Made by a program: the position numbers and the translations under genes. Below are positions 45,629 to 57,192 of a DNA stretch of 64,000 nt, one piece after another (position 1 is the stretch's first letter; every line of letters starts with the position of its first letter). Under the pieces are notes generated by a model. The model was given only the letters and a program-made list of their open reading frames with translations. It was not told the DNA's origin and did no database searches. The DNA is from Ochromonas danica (taxonomy: Eukaryota > Sar > Chrysophyceae > Chromulinales > Chromulinaceae). The stretch lies in assembly GCA_015146655.1 (NCBI GenBank), contig VKHL01000005.1, positions 248,001 through 312,000 on the forward strand, in the 5' to 3' direction.

Positions 45629-47088
45629 TTAGAGGCGCTTGAGGGACTCCACGGGGTTGTCGAAAGGAGCATCAGGCTTGGCGATTGCTTGCCCACGAAT
45701 CAAAGCGACTACTGTATCAAGTAAGAGCTTAATATCTTGGAAGGGGTTGTTGCCCTGTACCTTCTTGTACAGGTAACTGTTGAAAGTCACTCTCTGCACG
45801 TACTCGCTACGACACAACTCCACGAAAGCCTCTCTGGCAGCGTTGGAGCTAAAGAAGACACGCTGCAACACATCCAATACAGTATAAGTAGGACCATAAA
45901 GAGAGTCATATGGCTTGAGGTATTCTCTCTGCATTTGCTGCTCATCAGGGAGTTTTCCTGTTTGGGAGACTACTTTGGACACTGCCTGGCCAGCCATGCG
46001 GCCACTCTTGGCAGCGAAGTAGATGCCCTCACCAGAACACTTTGTCACGTAGCCAGCCGCATCGCCAACCAAAGCAGCACGGTCCACCACGCGGCGAGGT
46101 CTCATGTGCTCAGGGATAGGATGAGCCTCGACCTTGATGATCTTGCCGCCTTCAATCTTAGATGCTGCACGATCACGCATGGCCTTCTGGTATTGCTTGA
46201 TAGCAGGGCGGTTCACCACAGTTCCGGTGCCAACTCCGACATGATCATACTTGGGAAACACCCAACCATAGAAATCAGGGGAAACATCATCGCCCACATA
46301 CATCTCAGCCAGTTCCTCATAGAACTTCATCTTATCCTCAGGAATCTTGATACGCTCTTGGAAGGCGATAGCGTAGTTATACTCACCAGCACCCATGGCC
46401 TTGGCCACGCGGGAGTTGGCGCCATCGGCACCAATGATGTAGTCCACCTCCAGACTCTCTTGGGTGTTGCCCTCAACGTTGTTGTAGTTGATCTTGTACT
46501 TGCCGTCGCTATTGCTGGGAACTTCAATCTCAGTCACAAGAGCGTTGATAGCTTTGGCACCATAAGAAATCGCTCGGTCGCGCAGATAGGCATCCAACAC
46601 TTCTCTGCGAGTCATGCCAATGAACTCATTGGGAGCAAGGGTCTGACCAATATCGACCTCTCTGTTGGAAGGAGAGATGAGCTTCATCTTCCTTACCTAT
46701 TATTAACGAGAAAGGATCAGATCAATGCGTAATTGATTTGGAATTTTCTCCTCTTTATATTTCCCTCACCTTGCGGTCAATGATCTCAGAAGGAAGCCCG
46801 AATTCCTCGATCATGCACACAGGAATTGCACCACCGCATGGCTTGGCATTGTCCATTTTGCGCTCAAAAATAACACATTCGATATTTGGATTTTGTGCGA
46901 GGACTTCGGCAGCGCAGGAGCCAGAGGGACCGCCGCCGACAACCGCGACTCTGTACTTGGGTTGCACAGCTAAAGCATGCATCAACAATGAGCCCATTAA
47001 TTTTAACAAGACAAAAAAATCTCTTACCAAGTGAGGAGGCAAGAGGAGCCAGAACGGCCAGCAGGACAAAGGAGACAGCAACTTGCAT
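45629..47088 (-). CDS. CHLP: Geranylgeranyl diphosphate/chlorophyll reductase, plastid
   Basis: FAD-dependent enzyme that reduces the geranylgeranyl chain to phytyl for chlorophyll and tocopherol. Three minus-strand exons (47088-47028, 46969-46770, 46696-45629) give 442 residues. Residues 1-20 are a signal peptide (MQVAVSFVLLAVLAPLASSL), with almost no transit segment before the enzyme starts (YRVAVVGGGPSGSCAAEVL, the FAD-binding glycine motif). PCGGAIP, DRKVRKMKLISPSNREVD, DYIIGADGANSRVA and RVVDRAALVGDAAGYVTKCSGEGI are hallmark blocks of plant and cyanobacterial ChlP. It proves a photosynthetic host with a plastid reached via the ER. No Phe is seen at the presumed cleavage site; a Leu-Ala lies there. 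Confidence 0.95.
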
Positions 47089-47391
47089 CTTTTGCACGAA
47101 CCGCAATGGAAGGCCAAGGTTGCCCCAACTGCGCAGAGACAGCAACAGACAGGCAGAGTATCTTCCTTTCTCTTCAATGACGACTTTTAAACCTCTATTT
47201 ACGATTTCATTATGTGGAGGTTGGGGAGTGTGTCAGGGCATTGGTTTGGGATTTCCGCATTTTCGGGTTTTCGGAGGAGCATCCAGATTTCTGGATCCGG
47301 TTCAACCTTGAAAAACAACGTGAAAAAACAACAACCAAAATCAAAACAATGTTGGGTTTGAGCTTAACTAACAGAGCCTCCAAGAACAATG
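47089..47391. other. Intergenic region, ChlP promoter side
   Basis: About 300 bp. CCAGATTT at 47283-47290 lies inside the near-palindrome ATCCAGATTTCTGGAT. No gene is seen. Confidence 0.4.
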
Positions 47392-49112
47392 TTACTTGAA
47401 TTCACTGATATTGACACCATTATTGCCAGCCTTTGCAGCAGGTTGAATCTCTCCACCTTCTGGACGGGCACGAATCGTGTTTGATAAGCCTTCTATGTCC
47501 GTAGCATCCCATTCGGTGGTCATGCGCTTCTCGGGACTAAAGTATCTTTCAATGTCATCCAGAATTTTATAATCCTCGGGTGTTTCTAAAAAGCTAATGG
47601 CAGTGCCGCGTCGACCAAAGCGACCACATCGCCCGATACGATGCAGATAAGTTGCTTCATCAGCAACCAATTTGTTGCCCACACGGGTCACAGGCAAATC
47701 ATAATTCACAACAACTGCCACAGCAGGTACATCAACACCTCGAGCAAGGGCATTTGTGGTGATCAAAACCTTTGTTCGACCAGCACGGAAATCACTCATA
47801 ACTCGATCACGATCCTGTGGTTGCAGTTCGCCATGTAGTGTAGAAACCTCGAACCCAGATGTCTTCATCATGTTCGCCACAGCTTCAGCCTCAGCTTTTC
47901 TTTCAACAAATACGATCGATTGCTGAAGGGTCATGAAATCATAGATATCTTTCAACACTTGCAACTTTCCACCAGCACAGCGTCGCACATCCATGCGCAC
48001 CTGGAAGATGACATCCAAGACAAGTTCCTCTGTACTGCGAGGAGTGACCAAGTAAGCACGGGGAACGATCTTGCGCGCAAAATCAATAATTTCCGAAGTA
48101 TAAGTTGCTGAGAAGAGGAGCAGCTGGCAAGACTGAGCAAGTCTGTTGCGAATGGCTACTGTGTCAGCTCCAAGAGCTCTAAGCTCAACCATTTTATCAG
48201 CCTCGTCAAGGACAAAGATACGAATAGTTTCCGCTCGCAAGTATCCCTTAGAGATCCACTTCTTCACAGTACCCGGAGTCCCGACAACAAGATGAGAAGT
48301 GCAGATAGCGCCATCGGGGACTTCTCTGCCAGGAAGGGCATCCTCAAATCGTAAACTTGGGATACGAGTCGAGAGAGGTCGCACGGCATCAGAGAGGATT
48401 TGATTCGCAAGCTCTCTGGTAGGAGTTAGACAGAGAGCTTGAACATGATTAATGCGCACATCAATCTTCGAAAGCATGCCGATGACGAAGGCGATCGTCT
48501 TGCCCGCTCCACTCTGAGCCTGCGCAATCAAATTATGGCCACTTAGAATGATGGGCAAGGTGGACGCTTGGATCTCTGATGGCTTTTCAAAGCGCATTTC
48601 AAGAGTTAGTGACTCCAAGATAGGTGGCGGACTAAATAACTCACACAAACATTAGACTGGTATTTCATGGGATATCAATAAGAAACTAAACTCTCACATT
48701 CTCAAGGAAGGGTCGCTGAACAGAATCCCTGGCAACGAAAATCATTATCAACTGGGTAAAGCAAGAGGAGAAGGAGAGACTCATTGGAAGAGGAGGGCTC
48801 ACCGGCAGAGAGATGAGAGCGCTTGGCTTGGATGCGATGCAGCTCGTCCAGACTCTTGTTGCCGAAAATAGTCAGATGCTCAATACTTTCAGCAACAGCC
48901 TCCACACTTTTAGTTTCAGTAGGAAGTTCGGTGGGATCAGCGGGTTTCTCTCCAATTGCCTCTCCAATTGTCTCACTCACGAGAGCAGGTGGAGGAACAG
49001 TGGGGACAACTTCAGAAGGAACTTCGGGAACATTAGCTGTGGCATCCAGCGGCTTTTGAGGTTCAGACTCATTTGGGGAGGAAGAAGGGGCTTCCACTTC
49101 CTTGTTTTCCAT
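47392..49112 (-). CDS. DDX19: DEAD-box RNA helicase DDX19/Dbp5
   Basis: ATP-dependent helicase that strips export factors from mRNA at the cytoplasmic face of the nuclear pore. Three minus-strand exons (49112-48803, 48728-48698, 48631-47392) give 526 residues. The middle exon has only 31 bp; its two joins are fixed by frame, because other acceptors meet a stop. After an acidic disordered N-terminus come the Q-motif region (MRFEKPSEIQAST), Walker A AQSGAGKT (Ala for the usual Thr), PTREL, VGTPGT, DEAD, SAT, then ALARGVD and HRIGRCGR. The tail ends in SKIK-like residues. Neighbouring Nup35 in the window belongs to the same pore. Confidence 0.92.
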
Positions 49113-49334
49113 TTTCTATCACTGGCTAGATCGCACGGTTGATTTCTTCTGCATCGAGACTCGAGACCATTCAGCGAATAGCCAAACCGCCAAATCTGGA
49201 TCTGGGAAATACCAGATCGGGTCTACTGTATGGAGCAGCATTGTTTTCAAGGAAAGAGTTTGACTAATTATAATCAATTACTTATTAACATCTTACAACA
49301 CACTACATATCACCTTGTTTATACAAATGAGACA

Positions 49335-50254
49335 TTAGACAAGCAGAACGGCATTAATGCATCCATCCAACTCAGGATTGTTCGTCACTTGCGCATATTT
49401 GCCCCATACCACCTTTCCAGCTTGCGTGACTAATCCAAGCTCACTCACATTGACTTCAATAATGGTACCTTTGGTAATTACACCTAGGTTGGTGTAAAGA
49501 GAGGAGGAAGGATTCTTCTTTACACCCAAAATATCCAGACAAAATGTAGTCTTCAACTCTGGATGAGTGACATGTGCTTTCTTAAAACGAAGGCCAGTTG
49601 GTCGAATAAATCTCTCATATTTGGGGGCCTTTCTAGTAAACGAGTCACCCACGAAGGTGACCTTGGTGATCATACGCTTCCAATTCTTCTTTTGTCTCTT
49701 CCCCGAGGCGATCTGACGGAACATCTCGTCATCTGCAATAGGTTTCACTTTTGGAATAGGTACCGTCCATTTGCCAGCCTTCTCTTTCCTCTTCTGCTTC
49801 ACAGTGTTGGAAAGGATCTTGGCGCGAGAGACATTCTCACGATCCAACAGATAGGCAGGCACGGCGCCTGAGAACACAGACAAGGTCAGCATGAGACTCA
49901 ACACCCCAGAGAGGGCAAATACAATAGGCAATCCTCTTACCATCATTAGCATTTTCATCGGAGGCGTGCTTGTTAGATCCTTCCTGGTGCATGTTGATGG
50001 TCTTTCGCATAGCAGCTTTCTCCTTAAATCGCTTCTGGTTGAACAATTTGGCTCTTAAACCATGAGACTTCTGAGCGAATTCAGACAACTTGTGAACTCT
50101 TCTGGCTTCTCTTTTCCTGTCTCGCTCTTCTTTGTCCATGCGCACGCCGAAGCGCTTGCGGTGACGTTCCATGTGCTCATGTTGGGGCTGCAAATTAAAT
50201 TCGCTCGTCAATTTATATCAAAATGCAAAGTAATTCTCGTTGTATACTTACCAT
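49335..50254 (-). CDS. NSA2: Ribosome biogenesis protein NSA2 (TINP1)
   Basis: NSA2 is an essential factor of pre-60S ribosome maturation in the nucleolus, related to ribosomal protein eS8. Three minus-strand exons (50254-50252, 50187-49941, 49867-49335) give 260 residues, exactly the human length. The first coding exon is only the ATG, followed by a strong donor GTAAGT. The protein then reads [68 protein letters not shown] and GCINAVLLV at the end, nearly the same as in animals. Confidence 0.97.
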
Positions 50255-50472
50255 ATTGAATGATTTGTGATGACAAGAAAAGGGGAAGGAGGAGAAGAAG
50301 AATGGGAGAAGGAATGTCAACACTGTACTGTAGTCAATGAGACTGCTGGACGCGGCAATCTCCTCATCTCTTTCCCGCGCAAGACACTCCTACCACGCAA
50401 CACAATAATAATACCACCTCTCATCATGAGAAGGATTCTGGATTCTTACAGGAGAAACAACAAAGAAATACC

Positions 50473-52861
50473 ATGGCCACTACAGATCAAGCTAACGTCG
50501 GCGAGTTTGTGGATGGAGCAGTGCAGTTGAGCTTGTTAAAAGAAGAAGCAAAATCCGAGTTGCTGGATATCCTCAGCTGCTCCAGGGGCAGGAAGAGTCT
50601 GATATACGACTTGCAGATCGAGGGCCTCCTCTTTCAGATCATCCCTGAGGGATCCAAGTTCTTGAAGGAAAACGGAGTGGATTACTTCCGCCCCCTGAAA
50701 AGTGATTTGGACCAGTTCCTGGTGGAAGTGAGCAAGAACACTCCCGACCACTTCCTCTACCTCCTCCGCCCCTACGCTGAGAGCATCCAAATCATCGCCC
50801 AGCAAATCAACGCTCTCGTGAAGATTGGTGCGCGAAGTCAGTTCAAGATTTATTTCCTCCCCTCTCAGTCCACGCTCTGCATGCACTTGCTGGAGGAGCA
50901 GGTGGGCAAAGACGTCATGGAGAGAGTTACCTTCAAAGAGTATAAAATGGGACTCATCCCTTTTGATTCTGACCTGTTGACGTTAGAAGATGGCCACATC
51001 TTCCGCGAGGTTTGTCTTTCCTTCACCTTCCTTCCCTTCTACTCTTTGTTGACTTCTCTCTCTGTCAGTGTCATTCAACAGGAGACTTCTCTTCGCTGAA
51101 CACAATGGCCCAAGCACTTCAAAAGATTCAGCTGCTGTATGGAGTCATCCCAAATGTTAAATGCAAGGGATCTCTCAGCAGGAAAGTGGTGCAACAGCTC
51201 TTCCATCTGCGCAAAGAGGAAGAAGAGTTTCTGGAAAGAGATCACTCCTCTGCTCAATCATCAAATATTATGCGTCGCTCAGGCATCGACACGATGATTT
51301 TGTTGGATCGGGATATTGATCTTGTATCGCCTTTGGTAACCCCATTGACTTACGAAGGGCTCATCGATGATACCATTGGCATCGAGCATTGTCGTATCAA
51401 AGTCGAAGCTCAGTTGCTTGGTGCAGATGAACCTGAGCCCTCCTTGGTCTTCAATGCTGCTTCGAATAAGCTCGAAACCAAGCCTGCAGAGGCAAAGTCC
51501 GAGCGCCGGCTTGCTCCCGATGAAAAGGTCACCGTCGTGTTAAACTCCAGCGACAGCATCTATGCAGAAATTCGTAACCTTTCTATTGAAGGCATTGGGC
51601 CATACATGCAAGAGAAGGCAATACATATTCGAGAACGATATGCTGCCTTCAAGGAAAACAAAGATGCTTCTTTGGCAGAAATTCATGCCTTCGTTAAGAA
51701 GATCCCCAAATTGACCAAAGATTTCAAGTCACTCAATCAGCACATTCACATTGCTGAGCTTCTAAAGAATCATACTTCGACCCGTGAATTCCGCCGATTA
51801 TGGCAAGATGAACGAGGCATTTTGGAGGGAGAGAACTATTTAGATGAGCTGGAGGAGCTGGTTTATAGTGACTGCGTGGAGCGAAAGCAATTTTATCGTG
51901 TTCTTCGCCTTCTTAGCCTTCAATCTTTGTGTTCTGGAGGCATTAAAGCGAGCAAATATGACTCCCTGCGTAAAGCAATCATTCAAGTCTACGGAATCGA
52001 GCATCTACAACTCTTCCATCAGTTAGAGCGCGTGGGGCTCATCAAGAAGAAGGAGAGTCTAATGGTGGTTGATAACACCTCTTCTTGGCAGATTTTGCGG
52101 AAACAACTTCGGTAAGAGTGTATAATTAAGTGGTAGAACATGGTTAATCTTGATATTCGCATTTTTGTAGGCTGATCGATGATAAAGTCAATATGGTGCG
52201 ACCTCAAGATATTTCCTTTGTTGCTGCAGGTAATTGAACATTTCCTACTACTATTATAGAATTCTATTTAAAGAAGCGTTGATACTTCAGGATTCGCTCC
52301 TCTATCGGCAAGAATTGTGCAAATGCTTTCTCAAGCTGGAAGCAGGCAAACGGTGATAGACGCGATGCGTAGCTTTTTGCCAGGCGATTTCCTGGAAGTG
52401 ATTCAGCATGCACACAAGCCAGAAGAATTGAGCGACCTTCTCGCAAAGTGAGCATTTATTCGTTGAAAATTATTAAGCTCGAAAGTGATTGTACTTTTTT
52501 ACTTCTCAGAACGCCTGAAGCCACTGCCTCGAGTGGAGCCTTGTTGTCGGGTGGTCTCACTGCTTCTTTGTTCCAGCAGGTTCTAGGAAGCTCTTCATCA
52601 GCCAACAACGCCAATAGTGCTCTTTCTCTTGACGACGCGTTAGCTTTGTCTGCTTCGTCTGGCGTGATGGAGAATCAAAGCGCAAACAGTGCTGAAAATA
52701 AAAAGGTGATGTTAGTAGTTATCTTGGGTGGATTATCCTTTTTGGAACTGTCTGCCTTTCGATTCCTTAGTTCAGAGCCTCAATTCCCTTTCCGTATTGT
52801 CGTAGCAACCACAAAGCTTATCAATGGCTCCTCAATGTTGCGATCATTGCAACAAGGTTAA
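50473..52861 (+). CDS. VPS33: VPS33, Sec1/Munc18 subunit of HOPS/CORVET
   Basis: SM protein that binds SNAREs in the HOPS and CORVET tethers at endosome and vacuole. Five exons (50473-51009, 51069-52111, 52171-52229, 52291-52447, 52510-52861) give 715 residues (human VPS33A 596). Landmarks are KSLIYDLQIEGLL, FLLRP-like FLYLLRPYAES, MGLIPFDSDLLTLE, the SM core MILLDRDIDLVSPLVTPLTYEGLID, FVAAGFAPLSARIVQ and, late, VVILGGLSFLELSAFRFLS with IVVATTKLINGSS. An alanine/serine-rich insert (about 590-640) adds length. Its stop lies 47 bp from the stop of VPS18 on the other strand. Confidence 0.93.
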
Positions 52862-52908
52862 TGAAGTAATTTGAATTTTCGACTCTTATTTGGTATCATT
52901 TTACATTA

Positions 52909-54971
52909 CTACAGTCTCCACTGCAATGCATCTTTACTGTCCTGCTCAGAGAGCAGGGAACAACTCACAGAGTCGATCATGGCATTACCACACAACGGGC
53001 ATTCCGCAGCAACTAATCCATCCACTTCGGATTGCATCGACTCCAGAGCAGCTCTCGCCCGACTATCACTCTCACTAGCCCTGCTCGAAAGCGACTTCAT
53101 TGAGTCCAAGAGACCCGTCAGTACTTTCGATTGGGAAGAAGATAAATTCTTGGGTGCGTTTTCCACCATACAAGAAGAGTGGAAACCATGCGAGCACGGA
53201 AAAAGATAAAACTGTTCCTGATGGAGTAAATCAAGGCAGTACTCGCATCTCTGCAGGTTAGAAACAGTACTATAGGCACGATTTTTCATACCATGCAGTT
53301 CCTATATGGGAGGAATACCGTAAATAACAATGAGAAGATCACATCCGCAACAAAGAATTCTCACCTGTAAAGAACTTTCCACTGTGCTAGCTAATTCCTG
53401 CATTTCAGCCTTGACCTCTTGGATACGACTTCCATATGAATTAAGAGAGTTGCATATTTGCTCTTTAAACAGGTCAATCTCTGTGAAGTCCGGAAGCAAA
53501 GGTAACAAATCCTGTGAATCAACATCGCCATCAGCCACATGTGCAGTGAAGAACTTTTCAAAGCAACCACCTCACCTCAATAGACAGGATATTCTGACTC
53601 TCTTCGATCAAATCAGCCACAGATTTCATATTCGACGTGGTGGTAATGATCGACTGAGCGATCTTTAGCCATATTGCACGAGTTATATCAGGATCCTGCT
53701 CATTCATGGCGATATTCTTCGCCAATCGAACATCAATCAATAACGCCTCCTCTGCCGCTAGCAGAGGCTGATGTAGTAGCAATAATACATACACCGCACT
53801 TCTGCGTCTATGAAATATTCGGCATTGTCGCAGCAGACCTTCTATATCCAAGGGAACCACCTCTTCTAATGCCTGTGCTTGCTGCATAGCCACCAACTCT
53901 TGCATAAATCGACACACTTTAACTTCTTTAATGCTATTATCGTATTTTGCAAGCAACCAGCCGAGAGTGGGCAGCAAAATTGGGTCGGGACTGCTGTACT
54001 TCCAAAGATCATAATTGCGCAAGGCAGGATCAATTCGAAAGTCAGTCTCCGGGCTATCAATGGAAGTCAAGCCTAAACCTTTCAACAATTCTTCGAGATA
54101 AAAAATAGCAAAATTCTTTACATTGCCCGCATAGTCAACATCCAGACGTTGTTGTGATGGCGAAGAGAGGCGGAACTGATTGTCCAGGGCAGACGTGTAC
54201 CTCAACAGTGCAGGCAATAGAAGACTCAGCGAAAGTTGAGTCTTGGTCAAAAAGAGTTGAATAGTTGATTCTGGATCAGCCTCAATCAGGATGGGCGCCA
54301 CCTCGTAGATAAATGTGGCGACTTTCTCAAAGGGGGCATCAGACAGCACAGAAATAGCCTCGCCGTACCGCTTCTCTGCCAGAAAGATGCTCACCACACG
54401 ATGATAATCTCCTATGATCTTGGCAAAAAACAACATGAGTTGACGATTATCGCGACTAACGATGAGCTGCAAGATAGTGGCGGGATCCAAACTGATTCTG
54501 TCAGTATCCAAAACAACAGAAGAACAAGAAAACGTCAGAGCCATGTTGCTTGCTCTCAAGTAACCAGACGGCAAATTCTCACCTGTTGGAGCGGATAAAA
54601 TCAATGCACTCTTGTGTCCTAAGATCTTCGATGTCTTTCTCAACTTTCCCGTTCAAGGCACTGGAAGTGATTTGGTGGAGAAAGAGCTCCATGATCCAGA
54701 TGCTAACCATGGCTCGCTGGGACTTAGCTGTTGGCGGAAGAGCTTTAAGCACTTCCAACAAATAAATCCGTAGAGGGTTGAGGTCAGCTCCGCTGTTTCG
54801 AATGCTCACTTGGAATTCATAGATTGCGTCCAGCTTGGCGGCTTGATCGCTCACAGAATCGCCCATGAAGAGCCGAACAGCAGCTTCCTCAAAAGCAAGA
54901 CCTGATCGAGCATAGTTGATTGCCGTCTCTTCCAGAGATTTTAATGAGATAACTGAAGCAGATCGCGCCAT
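52909..54971 (-). CDS. VPS18: VPS18 (Pep3) without N-terminal beta-propeller
   Basis: VPS18 is a shared core subunit of HOPS and CORVET. Four minus-strand exons (54971-54583, 54497-53576, 53511-53365, 53301-52909) give 616 residues, against about 970 usual. The alpha-solenoid is clear: LSFEE-like LAFEEAAVRLF, QLMLFFAKIIGDYHRVVSIFL, YEVAPILIEADP, LLPALLRYTSAL, LIDVRLAKNIAM and AIWLKIAQ. The clathrin-like and coiled-coil part DLLPLLPDFTEIDLFKEQIC and the RING-type end (CEYCL..FPCSHGFHSSC..ECPLCG) follow. The N-terminal propeller (about 350 residues) is absent, and only 210 bp separate this ATG from the divergent LRR gene. The ATG fits the start of the solenoid. Confidence 0.9.
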
Positions 54972-55181
54972 GCACTGATGGAGTTTTGTTGCCTTTCCTC
55001 AGTTATCCTTGTGGGAGGCATAGATTTTCAGTGATTGTGTAAATACGTTCAAATCTAGTAAGTAATTTCGTTAATTGTGAGGGAACTGGCGGTTACTACC
55101 TCACCCCATCCTTGAGCAGTTCTGAATTGAAATCAGATTCCAATCAGTTGAAGAGAATCAGCTACTGCAACTACTATAAGA

Positions 55182-56930
55182 ATGGCGAAGAAAGGAAAGA
55201 AGAAGGGAAAAAAGAAGACGAAGATCGTGCCTGGTCCTATGCCGGTGACGACTATGCAAATCATTCAAGATCGCACGAAGATGCTTTGTCCACGCATGGG
55301 AGATGTCTACCAGCGGAATGAGGATGTGGATTTGATCTTAGAGGTGGGAGAAAAGTGAAAGTGAGATAATCAATGATGCTTTAATGTTTTTTCGGGTTTT
55401 GCTATAGGATGTGGCAGAACGCTGTCTCATCAAGGCGATCGAGCGACAGCTGTCTGAGGTCAACTTGAATTCTCTCCGTCTGAGGCGCTTGCCCAATCTA
55501 AATAACCTCGCACCAGAGCTTCTTACCTTAACCAGTATTAACTTGTCGAAGAACAATATCTTTGATGGAGACGAGTTCTTCCAAACCCTCAGCCAGTTGC
55601 CACAACTTCAAAAACTCAACCTGTCAGAGAACTTTCTCAATGGAATGTTGTCGGAGTTTGCTGGCCTGCTCACTAATTTAGAGATGCTCAATTTGGATGT
55701 GAACAATATCACGGCTTTATGCCCCGCCGTGCGACATTGGACAAAGATGCAGATCTTCACAATCTCTGACAATTCCTTGACCGGTTAGACGTCTGTATGC
55801 ATTACAATGCCCTCTCTCCCTCTCCTCTGATATTTTATTTCTTGAATAGGCCTGCCGATGGAAGCTGCTAACTGGGAAGACATTCAAGTGGTCAACTTGA
55901 AGAACAACAAAATTGCTGACATTGGCAGTCTTCCTCATTTTTGGCCCAAATTGGAAAGACTCTTCTTAGGTATAAATGTTGACACATCTTCTTTCTCGTA
56001 TCTATTAGCCTTCCTTACACTTTCTCATTTAGGAATGAATCTATTGGCTTCTATTCCATATGAAATTGGCTCTTGTACTCAATTGGTTGAACTGGACTTC
56101 TCCCAAAATCAAATCCAAACTCTCCCACTCAGCCTTGTACAATGCACCAACCTACAAAGGCTTCATTTAGGTATGTCCTACTCTTCGTGTTTATGCTTGC
56201 CAATCTTTTAATAATTAGTTTCCTTTCTTTGCTTGAGCAGGCTCGAACAAGATTGAATATCTTCCTTCCGAGATCTTCACTAATTTGACTCAGCTGCAAG
56301 AATTGTATGTTTACAAAAACAAGATTACTGCTATTCCGCCAGAAATATGCAATCTTCAAGGTAAGACTTACTTTGAAATATTCTTTTCAAGCGGTGTTAA
56401 TGCTATGTTGGCCATTCATTCCAGCGATAAAGCGGATCTCTTTAGCAAACAATGCCTTGAGGGGGTTACCTGACGAAATCGGTGCTTGCACAACATTGGA
56501 GGAGCTTTATTTGGGCAATAACCCAAAATTCTCCTACTTTCCTTCTTCTGCTGGACATCTCAGGTGAGGGCTATGCTGCGGCATCTATGAATGCTTCTTC
56601 TTCACTAGCTCACTTTGGTCGTGTGATCGACACAGGCGTCTTAAAGAGTTGTCTTTGAGCAGATGCCCTGCATTAAAGCAACTACCCAATACTGGTAAGG
56701 AGGCTTCCTTTGCTTTTGATGCTATTTCGCTTTTCTGATGAAACCCGCCCCTTGTATGCGCAGCCATGGAGATGACTGAACTAAAAGAACTGGATTTACG
56801 CGCTACAAAGAAGCAAGTCTGTAAAATTACGCCAGAGCTAGTCGATGCTTTGAAGCAACATTACTGCAAAATCCGTGGTGGGGTTGTCAAGAAGAGCAAG
56901 GGAGGCAAGAAGAAGGCCTCATCTGCATGA
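55182..56930 (+). CDS. Leucine-rich repeat protein, flagellar-associated type
   Basis: Eight exons (55182-55343, 55408-55783, 55850-55969, 56033-56170, 56241-56360, 56425-56563, 56636-56694, 56764-56930) give 426 residues. A Lys-rich start (MAKKGKKKGKKKTK) is followed by TTMQIIQDRTKMLCPRMGD, a lead-in I associate with LRR proteins of ciliated protists. About ten LRRs run from 75 to 370 (LTSINLSKNNI, LEMLNLDVNNI, LVELDFSQNQIQTLP, LQELYVYKNKITAIPPEI). The tail is basic again. Many introns fall at the same place in the repeat (after the L-x-L-G step), so exons track repeat units. The flagellar role is inference. Confidence 0.8.
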
Positions 56931-57192
56931 AGACTCCTGAGATCTGTGGAATCTGTTTAGAACTCGCTTAGTTTAGTTTAATTGTGTATATTCACCGATG
57001 GTAGAAATGTTAATGATGATCAATCAAATTGCCTTTGGATCAAGATGTTTCTTTGGAGGAGCTAGAAAGATAGGCCAGACAAAGTTCGTGTCCGTAGCTA
57101 TTAGGCAGGCAGAACTTGGAACTGGGCATTAACGTTAGATTGGTGAAGAAGGAAATTGTTTTGCGTGGGACAGCAGAGGAAGACATTTTTTG

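Noticed and set aside
54972-55181. Possible upstream exons coding the VPS18 propeller
   Set aside because: The gap is about 210 bp and the LRR gene begins on the other strand; no open frame resembling a propeller blade is seen.
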